13,334 nt of DNA from Rhodobacterales bacterium UBA3080 (lineage in GTDB: Bacteria > Pseudomonadota > Alphaproteobacteria > Rhodobacterales > Rhodobacteraceae). The stretch is taken from contig DFBM01000020.1 in NCBI GenBank assembly GCA_002366645.1, forward strand, positions 1 to 13,334, in the 5' to 3' direction. Shown in pieces: positions 5,585-13,190 of this stretch (position 1 is its first letter; each line of letters starts with the position of its first letter). The notes under the pieces were generated by a model. It ran no database searches. It saw only the letters and a program-made list of their open reading frames with translations, and was not told where the DNA came from. The position numbers were made by a program, and so were the translations under genes.

Positions 5585-7318
5585 TTACTGGGCATTTGCC
5601 CGTGGTAGTTGTAGTTCAAATATCGCCCCAACGGGGGTTGCGTTACGACCGGTTAGCTTGCCACCCATATCCGCCGCGAACCCCGCCGAAATCGCCAATC
5701 CAAGGCCGACACCCTCGCCGGGTTTCTTTGTGGTAGCAAAGGGTTCGAACAAGGTGTCCGCGTCTTCAATGCCCGTTCCGTTGTCCTGAATCATCAATGA
5801 AACCGTCGGGCCGACTTTCAATGTAATCTCGATCCGCTTGTCTTCAATGGGCTTCACCGCATCCAACGCGTTGCGGAGCAGGTTGACAATTATCTGTTCG
5901 ATGCGAACCGGATCCCCGATAACGTCAGCAATTTGGTCAGGGATGTTTCGCACGATATTAACCTGGGTCTGTCCAAGCTGCGGCGCCATCATCGAAAGGG
6001 CCGAAGCGATTGAATCCCGCAGATCGATTTTAACCAATTCACCGGTAGCCTTGGTCGCGTGTGATTTCAACTGGCGTGTAATTGCCCCCATACGTTCGAT
6101 CAGATCGTCAATGCGTTGAAAACTGGTTAAAGCTTCGGCGGTTCTGTTTCGCTGCAACAACAGACGTGCGCCGGCTAGGTATGTTCGCATCGCCGCAAGG
6201 GGTTGGTTTAGCTCGTGACTAACAGACGCAGACATTTGTCCCAGAGCGGCGAGTTTCGAAGTTTGTTCCAGACTTTGCTCGGCTGTTTCCAGCATCTGCT
6301 CGGCCCGTTGGCGCTGTTCGATTTCCGAGGATAGTCTTACGTTCAGACGCCGCAACTCTGCGGACTCGGCCTGAATTTGTGTGGACTTTTTAGTTGTTCG
6401 TCTAGAGATCGAAAAGAACACGAAAGCGGCCAGCATGGCCAATATCATTAGCTCCAGTGCAATAATCGCGTTTACGCGGGCTTGCACATTTTCGAGCGAC
6501 CCAAAATAGCTAAGATGCCAGCCAAGAAAACCGACGCTGACTTGACTGACCAGAAGGCGGCGACCGTCAATAAATACATACTCCTTGGAAGCATCGTCGG
6601 GTTCCGCCCCGAAAATGCGTTCGGTTGCGGGGGGGCGGTAAGTTGCAATAAGAAGCTCTTGGACGGTGGTTTGCAGCCACGCAGGATTTGACGCCAGTAA
6701 AATGTCGCCTTTAGCGTCTGATAGGACGACGTTGGCACCGCTTCGCCGCCAGAAGTTTTCCTGCCGTCGGATGTCTACCTCAACAACGATAACGCCAATA
6801 CTCTCACCTTCAAACTCGATTTTGCGGGCGTAGTAGAAACCGTTAATCTGACCGTCAATGCGCAACGCCTGAAACACTGTTTCAGATTCCCGTAGCGCGC
6901 GTACATAAAAACCGGGGCTTTCTTCTTCAACAAAGATATCACGGGCGTCGGTTGCAGCTACAACAAGGCCGTTCATATCCATTAGGATAATCGAAGCAGC
7001 CGAGAGGTCGGTTTTGAACGAAATAAGCCGTTCCGAGGTTTCCGAGTAATTTCGGGTTATCAGTGAATCAATCAACGTTTGGTCACGGGATAGCAACAAC
7101 GGAACATATGCATTTCGTTGTAGCGTTGCCGAAATAGTGCTGGCGTAAAGTCCAGCTCTCTGCAGCGATTGTTCGCGTTGCTCAGCCGTAAACCTGGCGG
7201 TTAGGAAGCTGTTGGAAACCCAGAGCACAACCAAGGTGACAAGCAAGCCTACCCAGATCAGCATCTGCGTAATCCGCACGTCCGGCATCCTTAGATTTGA
7301 AAGCAAAGCGTTTTTCAT
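5585..7318 (-). CDS. dctB: DctB-type sensor histidine kinase
   Basis: This is a membrane sensor kinase of the C4-dicarboxylate type. From the ATG at 7318 it has 577 residues: a transmembrane helix near 18-38, a periplasmic sensor region of about 240 residues (double-PDC/Cache layout), a second transmembrane helix near 284-304, a coiled coil (about 312-355), the HisKA block SVSHELNQPLAAMRTY with phospho-accepting His368, and the ATPase domain with N box NLLRNALDA (479-487), DNGTG (512-516) and GVGLGL (536-541). ELNQPLAA is typical of DctB. A TTG at 7354 would add 12 residues and cannot be excluded, as neither start has a clear Shine-Dalgarno. Phosphotransfer to the adjacent dctD product is expected. 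No dctPQM or dctA gene is in the window, so the ligand is presumed from the family only. Confidence 0.87.
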   Translation of the reverse strand: MKNALLSNLRMPDVRITQMLIWVGLLVTLVVLWVSNSFLTARFTAEQREQSLQRAGLYASTISATLQRNAYVPLLLSRDQTLIDSLITRNYSETSERLISFKTDLSAASIILMDMNGLVVAATDARDIFVEEESPGFYVRALRESETVFQALRIDGQINGFYYARKIEFEGESIGVIVVEVDIRRQENFWRRSGANVVLSDAKGDILLASNPAWLQTTVQELLIATYRPPATERIFGAEPDDASKEYVFIDGRRLLVSQVSVGFLGWHLSYFGSLENVQARVNAIIALELMILAMLAAFVFFSISRRTTKKSTQIQAESAELRRLNVRLSSEIEQRQRAEQMLETAEQSLEQTSKLAALGQMSASVSHELNQPLAAMRTYLAGARLLLQRNRTAEALTSFQRIDDLIERMGAITRQLKSHATKATGELVKIDLRDSIASALSMMAPQLGQTQVNIVRNIPDQIADVIGDPVRIEQIIVNLLRNALDAVKPIEDKRIEITLKVGPTVSLMIQDNGTGIEDADTLFEPFATTKKPGEGVGLGLAISAGFAADMGGKLTGRNATPVGAIFELQLPRANAQ

Positions 7319-7417
7319 GCGTTTAGGAGTAATCGGTTGGTAACATTCCCTCAAGCATCTTTGATTGGATATAGGCGAGGAACCGCCCTAATATCGTGGC
7401 CAAAGAGGGAGAATATC
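7319..7417. promoter_or_regulatory. Divergent intergenic region dctB / msrP
   Basis: These 99 nt must hold the promoters of both divergent genes. On the + strand AGAGGGA (7404-7410) is a clear ribosome binding site for msrP. An interrupted inverted repeat lies at 7372-7390, TAGGCG against CGCCCTA with one extra C, placed where an operator for msrP could be. I see no convincing -35/-10 pair. Confidence 0.4.
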
Positions 7418-8386
7418 ATGATATATCACCGGAAACCGAGTTGGTCGTTGTCAGAAAGAGCTGTCACGGATGAGAGGTTGTTCTTAAACCGGCGGCAATT
7501 GATGGCTGGTGCAGGGGCAGGGGCCGGTCTTGCCGTGCTGGGACAGAGTGTTGATGCAGCGCTGGTACCGGAGCAGGCCTTCTCTCCTATGCCGGACTTG
7601 AATCAAGTTTTCGCGAATGCGGGTCGGGACGTCACCGATGAGGCTATCACCAGTAAATACAACAATTTTTACGAATTTGGCTCTAGCAAGCGCATTTCGG
7701 CCGAAGCGCAAAAGCTGCAGACGGATGATTGGGTGATCGAGATCGACGGGTTGGTCGATAAGCCGTTTCAGATAGGTATCGAGGATTTGATTAAGCGCAC
7801 CGGAACCGAAGAACGCATCTACCGTCATCGGTGTGTAGAGGCTTGATCAATGGTCGTTCCGTGGATCGGCTTTCCGATGTCCAAACTTGTCGATATTGCG
7901 CGACCGAATTCGAATGCCAAATACATTCGCTTTGAAACATTTATGGACACAAAGGTCGCCAAGGAACAGAAAGCCAACTGGTACCCTTGGCCATATGTAG
8001 AGGGTTTTAAAATGGCCGAAGCGATGAATGATTTGTCGTTCATGGTAGTAGGCGCTTACGGCAAGGTGCTGCACAAACAGTTCGGTGCGCCGTTACGGGT
8101 GCATATGCCATGGAAATTCGGGTTCAAGTCGATCAAGTCGATCGTCAAAGTCACTTTTACCGACCAACAACCTGTTGGTTTTTGGGAGGATTTACAGGCA
8201 AAAGAATACGGATTCTGGGCCAATGTGAACCCCGCAGTCGATCATCCGCGCTGGACGCAAGCCTCCGAGCAGCCTTTAGACGGGTCCGACAGGATACCCA
8301 CCCAGTTGTTTAACGGATATGGCGAGCACGTGGCGCATCTGTACGATGGAATGGAGACGACCCTTGGGGATCGCCTCTGGCGTTGA
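7418..8386 (+). pseudogene. msrP: MsrP, periplasmic methionine sulfoxide reductase catalytic subunit, interrupted by in-frame TGA
   Basis: MsrP (YedY) is a Tat-exported molybdopterin enzyme that repairs methionine sulfoxide in periplasmic proteins, with electrons from the haem membrane protein MsrQ. From the ATG at 7418 the frame shows a twin-arginine signal (LNRRQLMAGAGAGAGLAVLG, 23-42), KYNNFYEFG (80-88) and the molybdenum-ligand Cys139 in YRHRCVEA. Codon 143 (7844-7846) is TGA where the family has Trp (CVEAWSMVVPW). The same frame then continues with SMVVPWIGFP to a normal C-terminus (LFNGYGEHVAHLY...) and a stop at 8384-8386. Total length without the stop would be about 322 codons, normal for MsrP. 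One G-to-A change in TGG explains it. It could be a true nonsense mutation, a sequencing error or, less likely, readthrough. The downstream ATG at 7850 would give only a fragment without signal or metal ligand. No msrQ follows. Confidence 0.85.
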
Positions 8387-9058
8387 TCAGGCGGAAACGA
8401 GCGCTTCGGCGAGCGAAGTGAACATCCGGTTGCCGTCTGTTCCACCCAATTCAGGGTCGTTCAGACGCTCCGGATGGGGCATCATCCCAAGAACGCGGCG
8501 ATTTTCCGAAAGAATACCGGCAATATCCGCCGTCGAGCCATTTGGATTGTCAGTATAGGTGAAGGCAATTCGGTCATCCCCGCGAAGGCGCGCAAGTAGC
8601 GCATCGTCAGCGACATAGTTGCCGTCGTGGTGGGCGATCGGATAGGTAACGACTTCGCCTTTGGAATACATATTCGTAAAGGCGCTATTCGAGGTTTCTA
8701 CTTTGATATCAGTGTCTTTACAGACAAACTTCAACCCTGAGTTACGCATCAAAGCGCCGGGTAAAAGACCGCTTTCGATCAGAACCTGAAAACCGTTACA
8801 AACGCCCAGCACATGACCGCCTTTGTTGGCAAAATCCACAACCGAACGCATAATCGGCGAGCGTGCAGCAATCGCGCCACACCGAAGATAGTCACCAAAG
8901 GAGAAACCACCCGGGATAGCGATTACGTCCAGATTATCCGGTAGCGACGCATCTTTATGCCAAACCATCTGGGATTTCGTGCCGCTTGCACGTTCCAGCG
9001 CGACGGCCATATCGCGGTCGCAGTTCGAACCGGGAAAAACGATGACGGCTGAACGCAT
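8387..9058 (-). CDS. purQ: FGAM synthase, glutamine amidotransferase subunit PurQ
   Basis: PurQ releases ammonia from glutamine for the phosphoribosylformylglycinamidine synthase complex PurLQS, step four of purine synthesis in the cytoplasm. The 223-residue protein is a class I amidotransferase: SAVIVFPGSNCDRD (3-16), GGFSFGDYLRCGAIA (50-64), nucleophile Cys87 in GVCNGFQVL, and catalytic His195 with Glu197 in PHPE. The start at 9058 is chosen because the family begins with this MRSAVIVFPGSNCD block; the longer frame to 9115 only reads through purS. The ATG shares one base with the purS stop (TAATG), implying coupled translation. It ends convergently against msrP with zero bases between them. 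PurL is not in the window. Confidence 0.95.
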   Translation of the reverse strand: MRSAVIVFPGSNCDRDMAVALERASGTKSQMVWHKDASLPDNLDVIAIPGGFSFGDYLRCGAIAARSPIMRSVVDFANKGGHVLGVCNGFQVLIESGLLPGALMRNSGLKFVCKDTDIKVETSNSAFTNMYSKGEVVTYPIAHHDGNYVADDALLARLRGDDRIAFTYTDNPNGSTADIAGILSENRRVLGMMPHPERLNDPELGGTDGNRMFTSLAEALVSA

Positions 9059-9297
9059 TAGAGTATCTCCACCTTGAAATCTTCGATAACGGTGTTGGCC
9101 AGAAGTTTCTCGCACATCTGAATTACGGAAGCCTCGGCCTTCGCTGCGTCAGTCTCGGTCAAGTCCAGTTCGATAACCTTGCCCTGACGAACAGCGTCAA
9201 CACCGTCAAAACCAAGCGATCCTAGCGCATGCTGCACAGCCGCGCCTTGCGGGTCCAATACGCCATTTTTCAGGGTTACGTAAACGCGCGCTTTCAT
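9058..9297 (-). CDS. purS: FGAM synthase subunit PurS
   Basis: PurS is the small bridging subunit that joins PurL and PurQ and helps channel ammonia. The 79 residues begin MKARVYVTLKNGVLDPQG and include ALGSLGFDGVDAVRQGKVIEL (in one block, about 24-44), then a C-terminal CEKLLANTVIEDF (60-72), all typical of PurS. The ATG at 9297 is preferred over the longer upstream frame because the family starts here and because TAAGG (9306-9310), which overlaps the purC stop, is well placed as a ribosome binding site. It lies 10 nt after purC and overlaps purQ by one base, so the three genes are one operon. Confidence 0.95.
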   Translation of the reverse strand: MKARVYVTLKNGVLDPQGAAVQHALGSLGFDGVDAVRQGKVIELDLTETDAAKAEASVIQMCEKLLANTVIEDFKVEIL

Positions 9298-9307
9298 GGT
9301 GTTTTCC

Positions 9308-10069
9308 TTATTTAACCAAAGTTGGGCCGGTAGTGCCGCTGGATTTCTTGGGCATAACGCCAAGACGGGTAGCGACTTCGGTATAGGCATCCGCCAAATT
9401 TCCTAGATCGTGACGGAAGATGTCCTTATCGAGCTTCTGGCCCGTTTCCATATCCCACAAACGACAGCTGTCAGGACTGATTTCGTCGGCAAGAACGAGA
9501 CGTTGGAAGTCGCCTTCGAACAGGCGGCCGATCTCGATTTTAAAGTCGACCAGTTTGATTCCCACACCAAACATCAGACCGGACATAAAATCGTTAACAC
9601 GCAACGCCATCGTCACCATTTCGTCAAGATCCTGAGGATTGGCCCACTGGAACGCCACAATCTGATCTTCGCTAACCAATGGATCCCCGAGGGAATCATC
9701 TTTGTAGTAAAACTCGACAATTGGACGGGGAAGAGGCGTGCCTTCAGCAATCCCTAGACGTTTCGACATCGATCCTGCGGCGATGTTTCGCACGACCACT
9801 TCCAGTGGAATGATTTCGCAGGCTTTAACCAATTGTTCGCGCATGTTGAGACGTTTGATGAAATGCGTTGGCACACCAACCGAGTTCAAGCCGGTCATGA
9901 AGTGTTCTGACAAACGGTTGTTCAGAACACCTTTGCCCTCGATAACGTCCTTCTTTTCAGCATTAAACGCAGTCGCATCGTCCTTAAAATATTGGACAAT
10001 CGTGCCTGGTTCTGGGCCTTCGTAAAGAATTTTCGCCTTGCCTTCATAAATCATTCTGCGACGGGCCAT
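9308..10069 (-). CDS. purC: SAICAR synthetase PurC
   Basis: PurC joins CAIR with aspartate using ATP to make SAICAR in purine synthesis. The 253 residues carry all family blocks: YEGKAKILYEG (8-18), IEGKGVLNNRLSEHFM (43-58), EIIPLEVVVRNIAAGS (85-100), YKDDSLGDPL (122-131), LVDFKIEIGR (173-182) and DEISPDSCRLWD (195-206). The start at 10069 follows GGAGG at 10075-10079 with good spacing. It is the first gene of the purC-purS-purQ operon. It is transcribed away from the ATPase zeta-subunit gene, with which it shares a 170-nt regulatory gap. Nothing unusual is seen in the protein. Confidence 0.96.
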   Translation of the reverse strand: MARRRMIYEGKAKILYEGPEPGTIVQYFKDDATAFNAEKKDVIEGKGVLNNRLSEHFMTGLNSVGVPTHFIKRLNMREQLVKACEIIPLEVVVRNIAAGSMSKRLGIAEGTPLPRPIVEFYYKDDSLGDPLVSEDQIVAFQWANPQDLDEMVTMALRVNDFMSGLMFGVGIKLVDFKIEIGRLFEGDFQRLVLADEISPDSCRLWDMETGQKLDKDIFRHDLGNLADAYTEVATRLGVMPKKSSGTTGPTLVK

Positions 10070-10097
10070 GTGTGCCTCCGTTTAGCGCATCAGGGCA

Positions 10098-10113
10098 GGG
10101 AGCTTTGTCTCCC
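10098..10113 (-). promoter_or_regulatory. Small hairpin in the purC leader
   Basis: GGGAG (10098-10102) and CTCCC (10109-10113) form a 5-bp GC-rich stem with a six-base loop, about 20 nt upstream of the purC ribosome binding site and within the predicted leader. It is not followed by a T-run. A role in translation or attenuation is speculative. Confidence 0.3.
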
Positions 10114-10129
10114 CACGGGATTTACCTGC

Positions 10130-10158
10130 TCTATAGGCCGTCATGCCTGAAGGAGCAA
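10130..10158 (-). promoter_or_regulatory. Candidate sigma-70 promoter of purC-purS-purQ
   Basis: Read on the - strand, TTGCTC (10153-10158) and TATAGA (10130-10135) are separated by 17 nt. The -10 matches 4 of 6 and the -35 matches 3 of 6 consensus bases. It would give a leader of roughly 55 nt. Confidence 0.35.
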
Positions 10159-10176
10159 GGATTCGCATCTGCGGCC

Positions 10177-10206
10177 TTGTATACCCCCCCTATGGGTGCT
10201 TATTTA
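10177..10206 (+). promoter_or_regulatory. Candidate promoter of the ATPase zeta-subunit gene
   Basis: TTGTAT (10177-10182) and TATTTA (10201-10206) are 18 nt apart on the + strand, with a run of seven C (10184-10190) in the spacer. The -10 is weak. GGAGA (10230-10234) is the ribosome binding site of the gene at 10240. Confidence 0.28.
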
Positions 10207-10239
10207 GGGTAAATAATAATCTTCCAGACGGAGAACCCG

Positions 10240-10551
10240 ATGAGCACCTTTAATGATCGCGAAAACGCTTTCGAAAACAAATACGCCCACGACGAAGAAA
10301 CCAAGTTCAAAATTGCAGCCCGCGCCAACAAATTGTTGGGTCTTTGGGCGGCCGAACTAATGGGTAAGTCTGGCGACGATGCCGCCGCTTACGCTGTCGA
10401 AGTGATTAAGGCTGATTTTGAAGAAGCCGGCCACGAAGATGTTGTTCGCAAAGTTGCGGGCGATATTAATGGCGAAGTTAGTGACACAGAAGTTCGTGCC
10501 AAGTTGCTGGAACTCACAGCCGTTGCCGAAAAGCAAATTACTTCGGTTTAA
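10240..10551 (+). CDS. F1F0-ATPase zeta subunit (DUF1476), natural inhibitor
   Basis: The 103-residue protein matches the alphaproteobacterial DUF1476 family, first characterised in Paracoccus denitrificans as the zeta subunit that blocks ATP hydrolysis by the F1 motor. Diagnostic pieces are the N-terminal inhibitory segment MSTFNDRENAFENKYAHDEE (1-20), the ARANKLLGLWAAELMGKSG block (27-45), AYAVEVIKADFEEAGHEDV (50-68), and a C-terminal four-helix pattern ending in AEKQITSV. It is soluble and acts on the cytoplasmic F1 head. It stands alone, far from any atp operon in this window, divergent from purC and ended by a clear intrinsic terminator, so it is probably a monocistronic gene. Family assignment is strong; inhibitory strength varies between species and cannot be read from sequence. 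Confidence 0.88.
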   Translation: MSTFNDRENAFENKYAHDEETKFKIAARANKLLGLWAAELMGKSGDDAAAYAVEVIKADFEEAGHEDVVRKVAGDINGEVSDTEVRAKLLELTAVAEKQITSV

Positions 10552-10576
10552 CCCATTCCATATGTGCTTTTGAAAG

Positions 10577-10607
10577 TGCCGGCATCTTGATTGATGTCGG
10601 TATTTTT
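10577..10607 (+). terminator. Intrinsic terminator after the zeta-subunit gene
   Basis: TGCCGGCATC (10577-10586) pairs with GATGTCGGTA (10593-10602) around a six-base loop: a 10-bp stem with two G-U pairs, followed directly by TTTTT (10603-10607). It lies 26 nt after the stop. Confidence 0.88.
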
Positions 10608-10690
10608 GTGTGATAAATTGAGATAGATCAATTCTTTAACAAGACCCCAGTGTTTATACAGTGCTTAACTGTAAAAAAGAGGAGAATATT

Positions 10691-10876
10691 ATGCTTCGAC
10701 TAGCATCTGTACTTTATGCAATGGTTGGCACAACAATGGCCGGCATTATGATCGTTGTTGCGCTTGTATCCGGTTATGACACGTTGAATTACATCGTCAT
10801 TGCGGCCGCTATCGGTGCCATTGCAGCATTTCCAACAGTGTATTTTATCGCAAAAGCCATTACCGCGAATGAATAG
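10691..10876 (+). CDS. Small two-helix membrane protein, function unknown
   Basis: A 61-residue hydrophobic protein with two predicted membrane segments: about 9-31 (YAMVGTTMAGIMIVVALVSG) and about 35-57 (NYIVIAAAIGAIAAFPTVYF), joined by a short YDTL turn. It has no signal peptidase site and no enzyme motif. The start at 10691 is chosen over the in-frame upstream ATG at 10661 because AGAGGAGA (10678-10685) sits 5 nt before it. Similar small proteins next to purB in roseobacters are, as I recall, often labelled CTP synthetase; that label cannot be right for 61 residues with no glutaminase or kinase domain. It is convergent with purB, and its stop lies inside a perfect inverted repeat. The gene is probably real, given the ribosome binding site and clean hydrophobic pattern. 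Confidence 0.72.
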   Translation: MLRLASVLYAMVGTTMAGIMIVVALVSGYDTLNYIVIAAAIGAIAAFPTVYFIAKAITANE

Positions 10877-10902
10877 AAGCCGGATTTAAGCGGCTTCTAT
10901 TC
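10871..10902. terminator. Perfect 12-bp inverted repeat, probable bidirectional terminator
   Basis: GAATAGAAGCCG (10871-10882) is the exact complement of CGGCTTCTATTC (10891-10902), with an eight-base loop. It lies between the convergent small membrane protein gene, whose stop it contains (10874-10876), and purB, which ends at 10914. The U-run is poor in both directions, so it is less certain as an intrinsic terminator than the one at 10577. Confidence 0.65.
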
Positions 10903-10913
10903 CAGTTAGTCGC

Positions 10914-12218
10914 TTACTCCCCAAAAACGCGTTTGAAGATCGTATCGACATGCTTGGTGTGATACCCAAGATCAAACTTGTCGTCGATTTCTGCGTCTGT
11001 AAGTGCCGCCGTTACTTCAGGATCGGCTTTTAGCTCGGTCATGAAGTCCGCATCTTCTTCCCACACCCGCATCGCATTACGTTGAACTAGGCGATAGCTG
11101 TCTTCGCGGCTCAGACCTTTTTGTGTCAAAGCCAGAAGCACGCGTTGCGAGTGAACCAGTCCGCGGAATTTGTTCATATTCTTGAGCATGTTGTCTGGGT
11201 AAACCAGCAGTTTATCGACGACCGCAGTCAGACGCGCCAGCGCAAAATCCAGCGTGATGGTTGAATCCGGACCAATGTTCCGTTCTACCGAGCTATGCGA
11301 GATATCACGTTCATGCCAAAGGGTTACGTTTTCCATCGCTGGCACAACGGCCATACGAACAACACGCGACAGACCGGTGAGGTTCTCGGTCAAAACCGGA
11401 TTGCGTTTGTGCGGCATTGCCGAAGAACCCTTTTGACCGGGTGCGAAATACTCTTCCGCTTCCAGAACCTCGGTGCGCTGCATATGGCGAACTTCGGTGG
11501 AAACGTTTTCGATCGACGCTGCAACAACACCAAGCGCCGCAAAGAAGGCCGCGTGACGGTCGCGCGGGATAACTTGCGTGCTGATCGGTTCAGGTTTCAA
11601 ACCAAGCTGTTCGCAAACATGTTCCTCAACCGACGGATCAATATTGGCAAATGTTCCAACAGCGCCGGAAATTGCACCAGTTGCTATCTCGTCGCGAGCA
11701 ACTTTCAAACGTGCCTTGTTTCGGTCCATCTCTGCATAGAAACGCGCGAAGGTCAGGCCCATTGTCGTTGGCTCGGCATGGATGCCGTGGCTGCGACCAA
11801 TACGAATTGTATCTTTGTGCTCGTATGCGCGTCGCTTAAGCGCCTCGAGGAGTTTATCCATATCGGCCAGCAGAATATCCGCCGCCTCAACTAACTGAAT
11901 GTTAAAACACGTGTCCAGAACATCCGAAGAGGTCATACCCTGATGCACGAACCGCGCTTCTTCGTTTCCGATAATTTCGGCAAGATGTGTCAGAAAGGCG
12001 ATAACATCGTGTTTTGTGACCGCTTCGATCTCGTCGATCCGTGCTACGTCAAAATCTATGCCCTTGGCTTTCCAAACAGCCTCGGCGCTTTCTTTCGGGA
12101 TCACGCCCAGAGCGGCTTGAGCGTCGCAAGCGTGGGCCTCGATTTCGTACCAGATGCGAAACTTGTTTTCGGGCGACCAAATGGCGACCATTTCAGGGCG
12201 GGAATAGCGAGGGATCAT
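10914..12218 (-). CDS. purB: Adenylosuccinate lyase PurB
   Basis: PurB removes fumarate from SAICAR and from adenylosuccinate, acting twice in purine synthesis; the first substrate is the product of purC, also in this window. The 434-residue protein has the fumarase/aspartase superfamily layout: EIEAVTKHDVIAF (63-75), QGMTSSDVLDT (93-103), GRSHGIHAEPTT (141-152) with catalytic His144, and the signature loop GSSAMPHKRNP (264-274) with the catalytic serine. The start at 12218 is chosen because the family begins MIPRYSRPEM; a longer frame reaches 12263 but adds an unlikely extension. The Shine-Dalgarno is weak (AAGAG). Length and motifs are those of a functional enzyme. It lies 93 nt after the pobR-like gene on the same strand. 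Confidence 0.96.
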   Translation of the reverse strand: MIPRYSRPEMVAIWSPENKFRIWYEIEAHACDAQAALGVIPKESAEAVWKAKGIDFDVARIDEIEAVTKHDVIAFLTHLAEIIGNEEARFVHQGMTSSDVLDTCFNIQLVEAADILLADMDKLLEALKRRAYEHKDTIRIGRSHGIHAEPTTMGLTFARFYAEMDRNKARLKVARDEIATGAISGAVGTFANIDPSVEEHVCEQLGLKPEPISTQVIPRDRHAAFFAALGVVAASIENVSTEVRHMQRTEVLEAEEYFAPGQKGSSAMPHKRNPVLTENLTGLSRVVRMAVVPAMENVTLWHERDISHSSVERNIGPDSTITLDFALARLTAVVDKLLVYPDNMLKNMNKFRGLVHSQRVLLALTQKGLSREDSYRLVQRNAMRVWEEDADFMTELKADPEVTAALTDAEIDDKFDLGYHTKHVDTIFKRVFGE

Positions 12219-12253
12219 GGGATTGCTCTTTTCGAACGTGGAAGGATAGGCGC

Positions 12254-12282
12254 GACCTACCAAACGACGCTCAAAATATCAA
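12254..12282 (-). promoter_or_regulatory. Possible purB promoter
   Basis: On the - strand, TTGATA (12277-12282) matches 5 of 6 bases of the -35 consensus. It is followed after 17 nt by TAGGTC (12254-12259), a poor -10. No terminator is visible between the pobR-like stop and this site. Confidence 0.22.
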
Positions 12283-12311
12283 CTATGAAGCGGTATCCCT
12301 ATTGTCTCACC

Positions 12312-13190
12312 CTATATCGTCTGGCGCGTATTCGGATTGGAAATCGCTCTCGATTGCGCGTCCTGCCGGAAAGTCCGTGGCGACTTGCCAGTGTTGTTTG
12401 TGAATACCCGCGTGAAATATGCGGGCGTCTGGAAGCCAAGATCTTCGGCAATTTTCGAAACACGAAGGTCGGTGTTGGCCAAACTGCGGCGCGCCTCCAA
12501 CATCGTACGGTCCTGAATAAGCTTAGTCGCAGGTTTGCCGGTGGTTTCACGGCAAACTCGTGTCAGATGCGTGGTTGTAACGGCGAGGGCACCTGCGTAG
12601 TCCTTAACTGTATCGGGCGTGCCGTAACGATCTTCGAGACGCTCGATGAATTTGCGCATCAAACGGCGACGGGCGCTGTCTTTCGAGAAGCCCTTACGTA
12701 AACTACCTGATTTCATGCGGCGATAGCGGATAGCCAACAACCCGGCGTGATGCAACAAAGCGTCTTGACGATCCGGTGTGTCACCAACGTATTCGGCATT
12801 AAGGTTGTTATAATCGCCCGTTAGATATGCCTGATCTCGAGGACTAGGCAGAACCGACATCATCGGCCCGTCGGGCATCGCAATTGGCAGATCACGAACG
12901 ACCGAGACGACCCACCCAACGGTTCCCGGTGTAAACTCGAAACCGTGAACAATCAAATTAGGGATGAAAAACGCAGTATTTGAGCCAAAACCATGCGTAA
13001 CACCGTCAATTTTCGCACGACCTCCACCACGAGTTACCCAGAAAAACTGGTGTAGATCGTAATGTCGATGGGCATCAAGCTGCCACGCGTGCTTCATTCC
13101 GCGAGCAGAAATGCTTTCACAATGCACAGCCTCTGACGGCTGGCCTGTGGACCGCCGTTCGCGGTACAGGTCATAATTAGGAATATTCAA
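12312..13190 (-). CDS. pobR: AraC-family transcriptional regulator, PobR-like
   Basis: The 292-residue protein has an N-terminal cupin ligand domain, HRHYDLHQFFWVTRGGGRAK (41-60) followed by IDG and an IPNLIVHGFEF strand (76-86), and a C-terminal pair of helix-turn-helix motifs: DYAGALAVTTTHLTRVCRE (197-215) and SKIAEDLGFQTPAYFTRVFT (245-264), ending GKSPRTFR (268-275). This is the AraC/XylS architecture. It is divergent from a gene that fits pobA, the arrangement of pobR regulators that activate 4-hydroxybenzoate hydroxylase in response to 4-hydroxybenzoate; the ligand is inferred from that context only. The start is TTG at 13190, supported by GAGG at 13198-13201; no earlier in-frame ATG is evident. 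The C-terminus has a short Asn/Arg-rich tail. Confidence 0.82.
   Translation of the reverse strand: MNIPNYDLYRERRSTGQPSEAVHCESISARGMKHAWQLDAHRHYDLHQFFWVTRGGGRAKIDGVTHGFGSNTAFFIPNLIVHGFEFTPGTVGWVVSVVRDLPIAMPDGPMMSVLPSPRDQAYLTGDYNNLNAEYVGDTPDRQDALLHHAGLLAIRYRRMKSGSLRKGFSKDSARRRLMRKFIERLEDRYGTPDTVKDYAGALAVTTTHLTRVCRETTGKPATKLIQDRTMLEARRSLANTDLRVSKIAEDLGFQTPAYFTRVFTNNTGKSPRTFRQDAQSRAISNPNTRQTI

Noticed and set aside
7841..7849. Selenocysteine or stop-to-Trp recoding at the msrP TGA
   Set aside because: The family has Trp, not Cys or Sec, at this position, and TGA terminates several neighbouring genes normally, so neither SECIS-type nor global UGA recoding is supported.
7850..8386. Separate 178-residue CDS starting at the ATG after the TGA
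   Set aside because: It is the same frame and the natural continuation of MsrP. It has no ribosome binding site, signal peptide or metal ligand of its own, so it is reported as part of the interrupted gene.
11295..11894. 199-codon ORF on the + strand inside purB
   Set aside because: It is antisense to a fully motif-supported purB and its translation has a shadow-like composition with no domain.
11943..12701. 252-codon ORF on the + strand spanning purB and the pobR-like gene
   Set aside because: It runs antisense across two clear genes and their intergenic gap, with no family resemblance.
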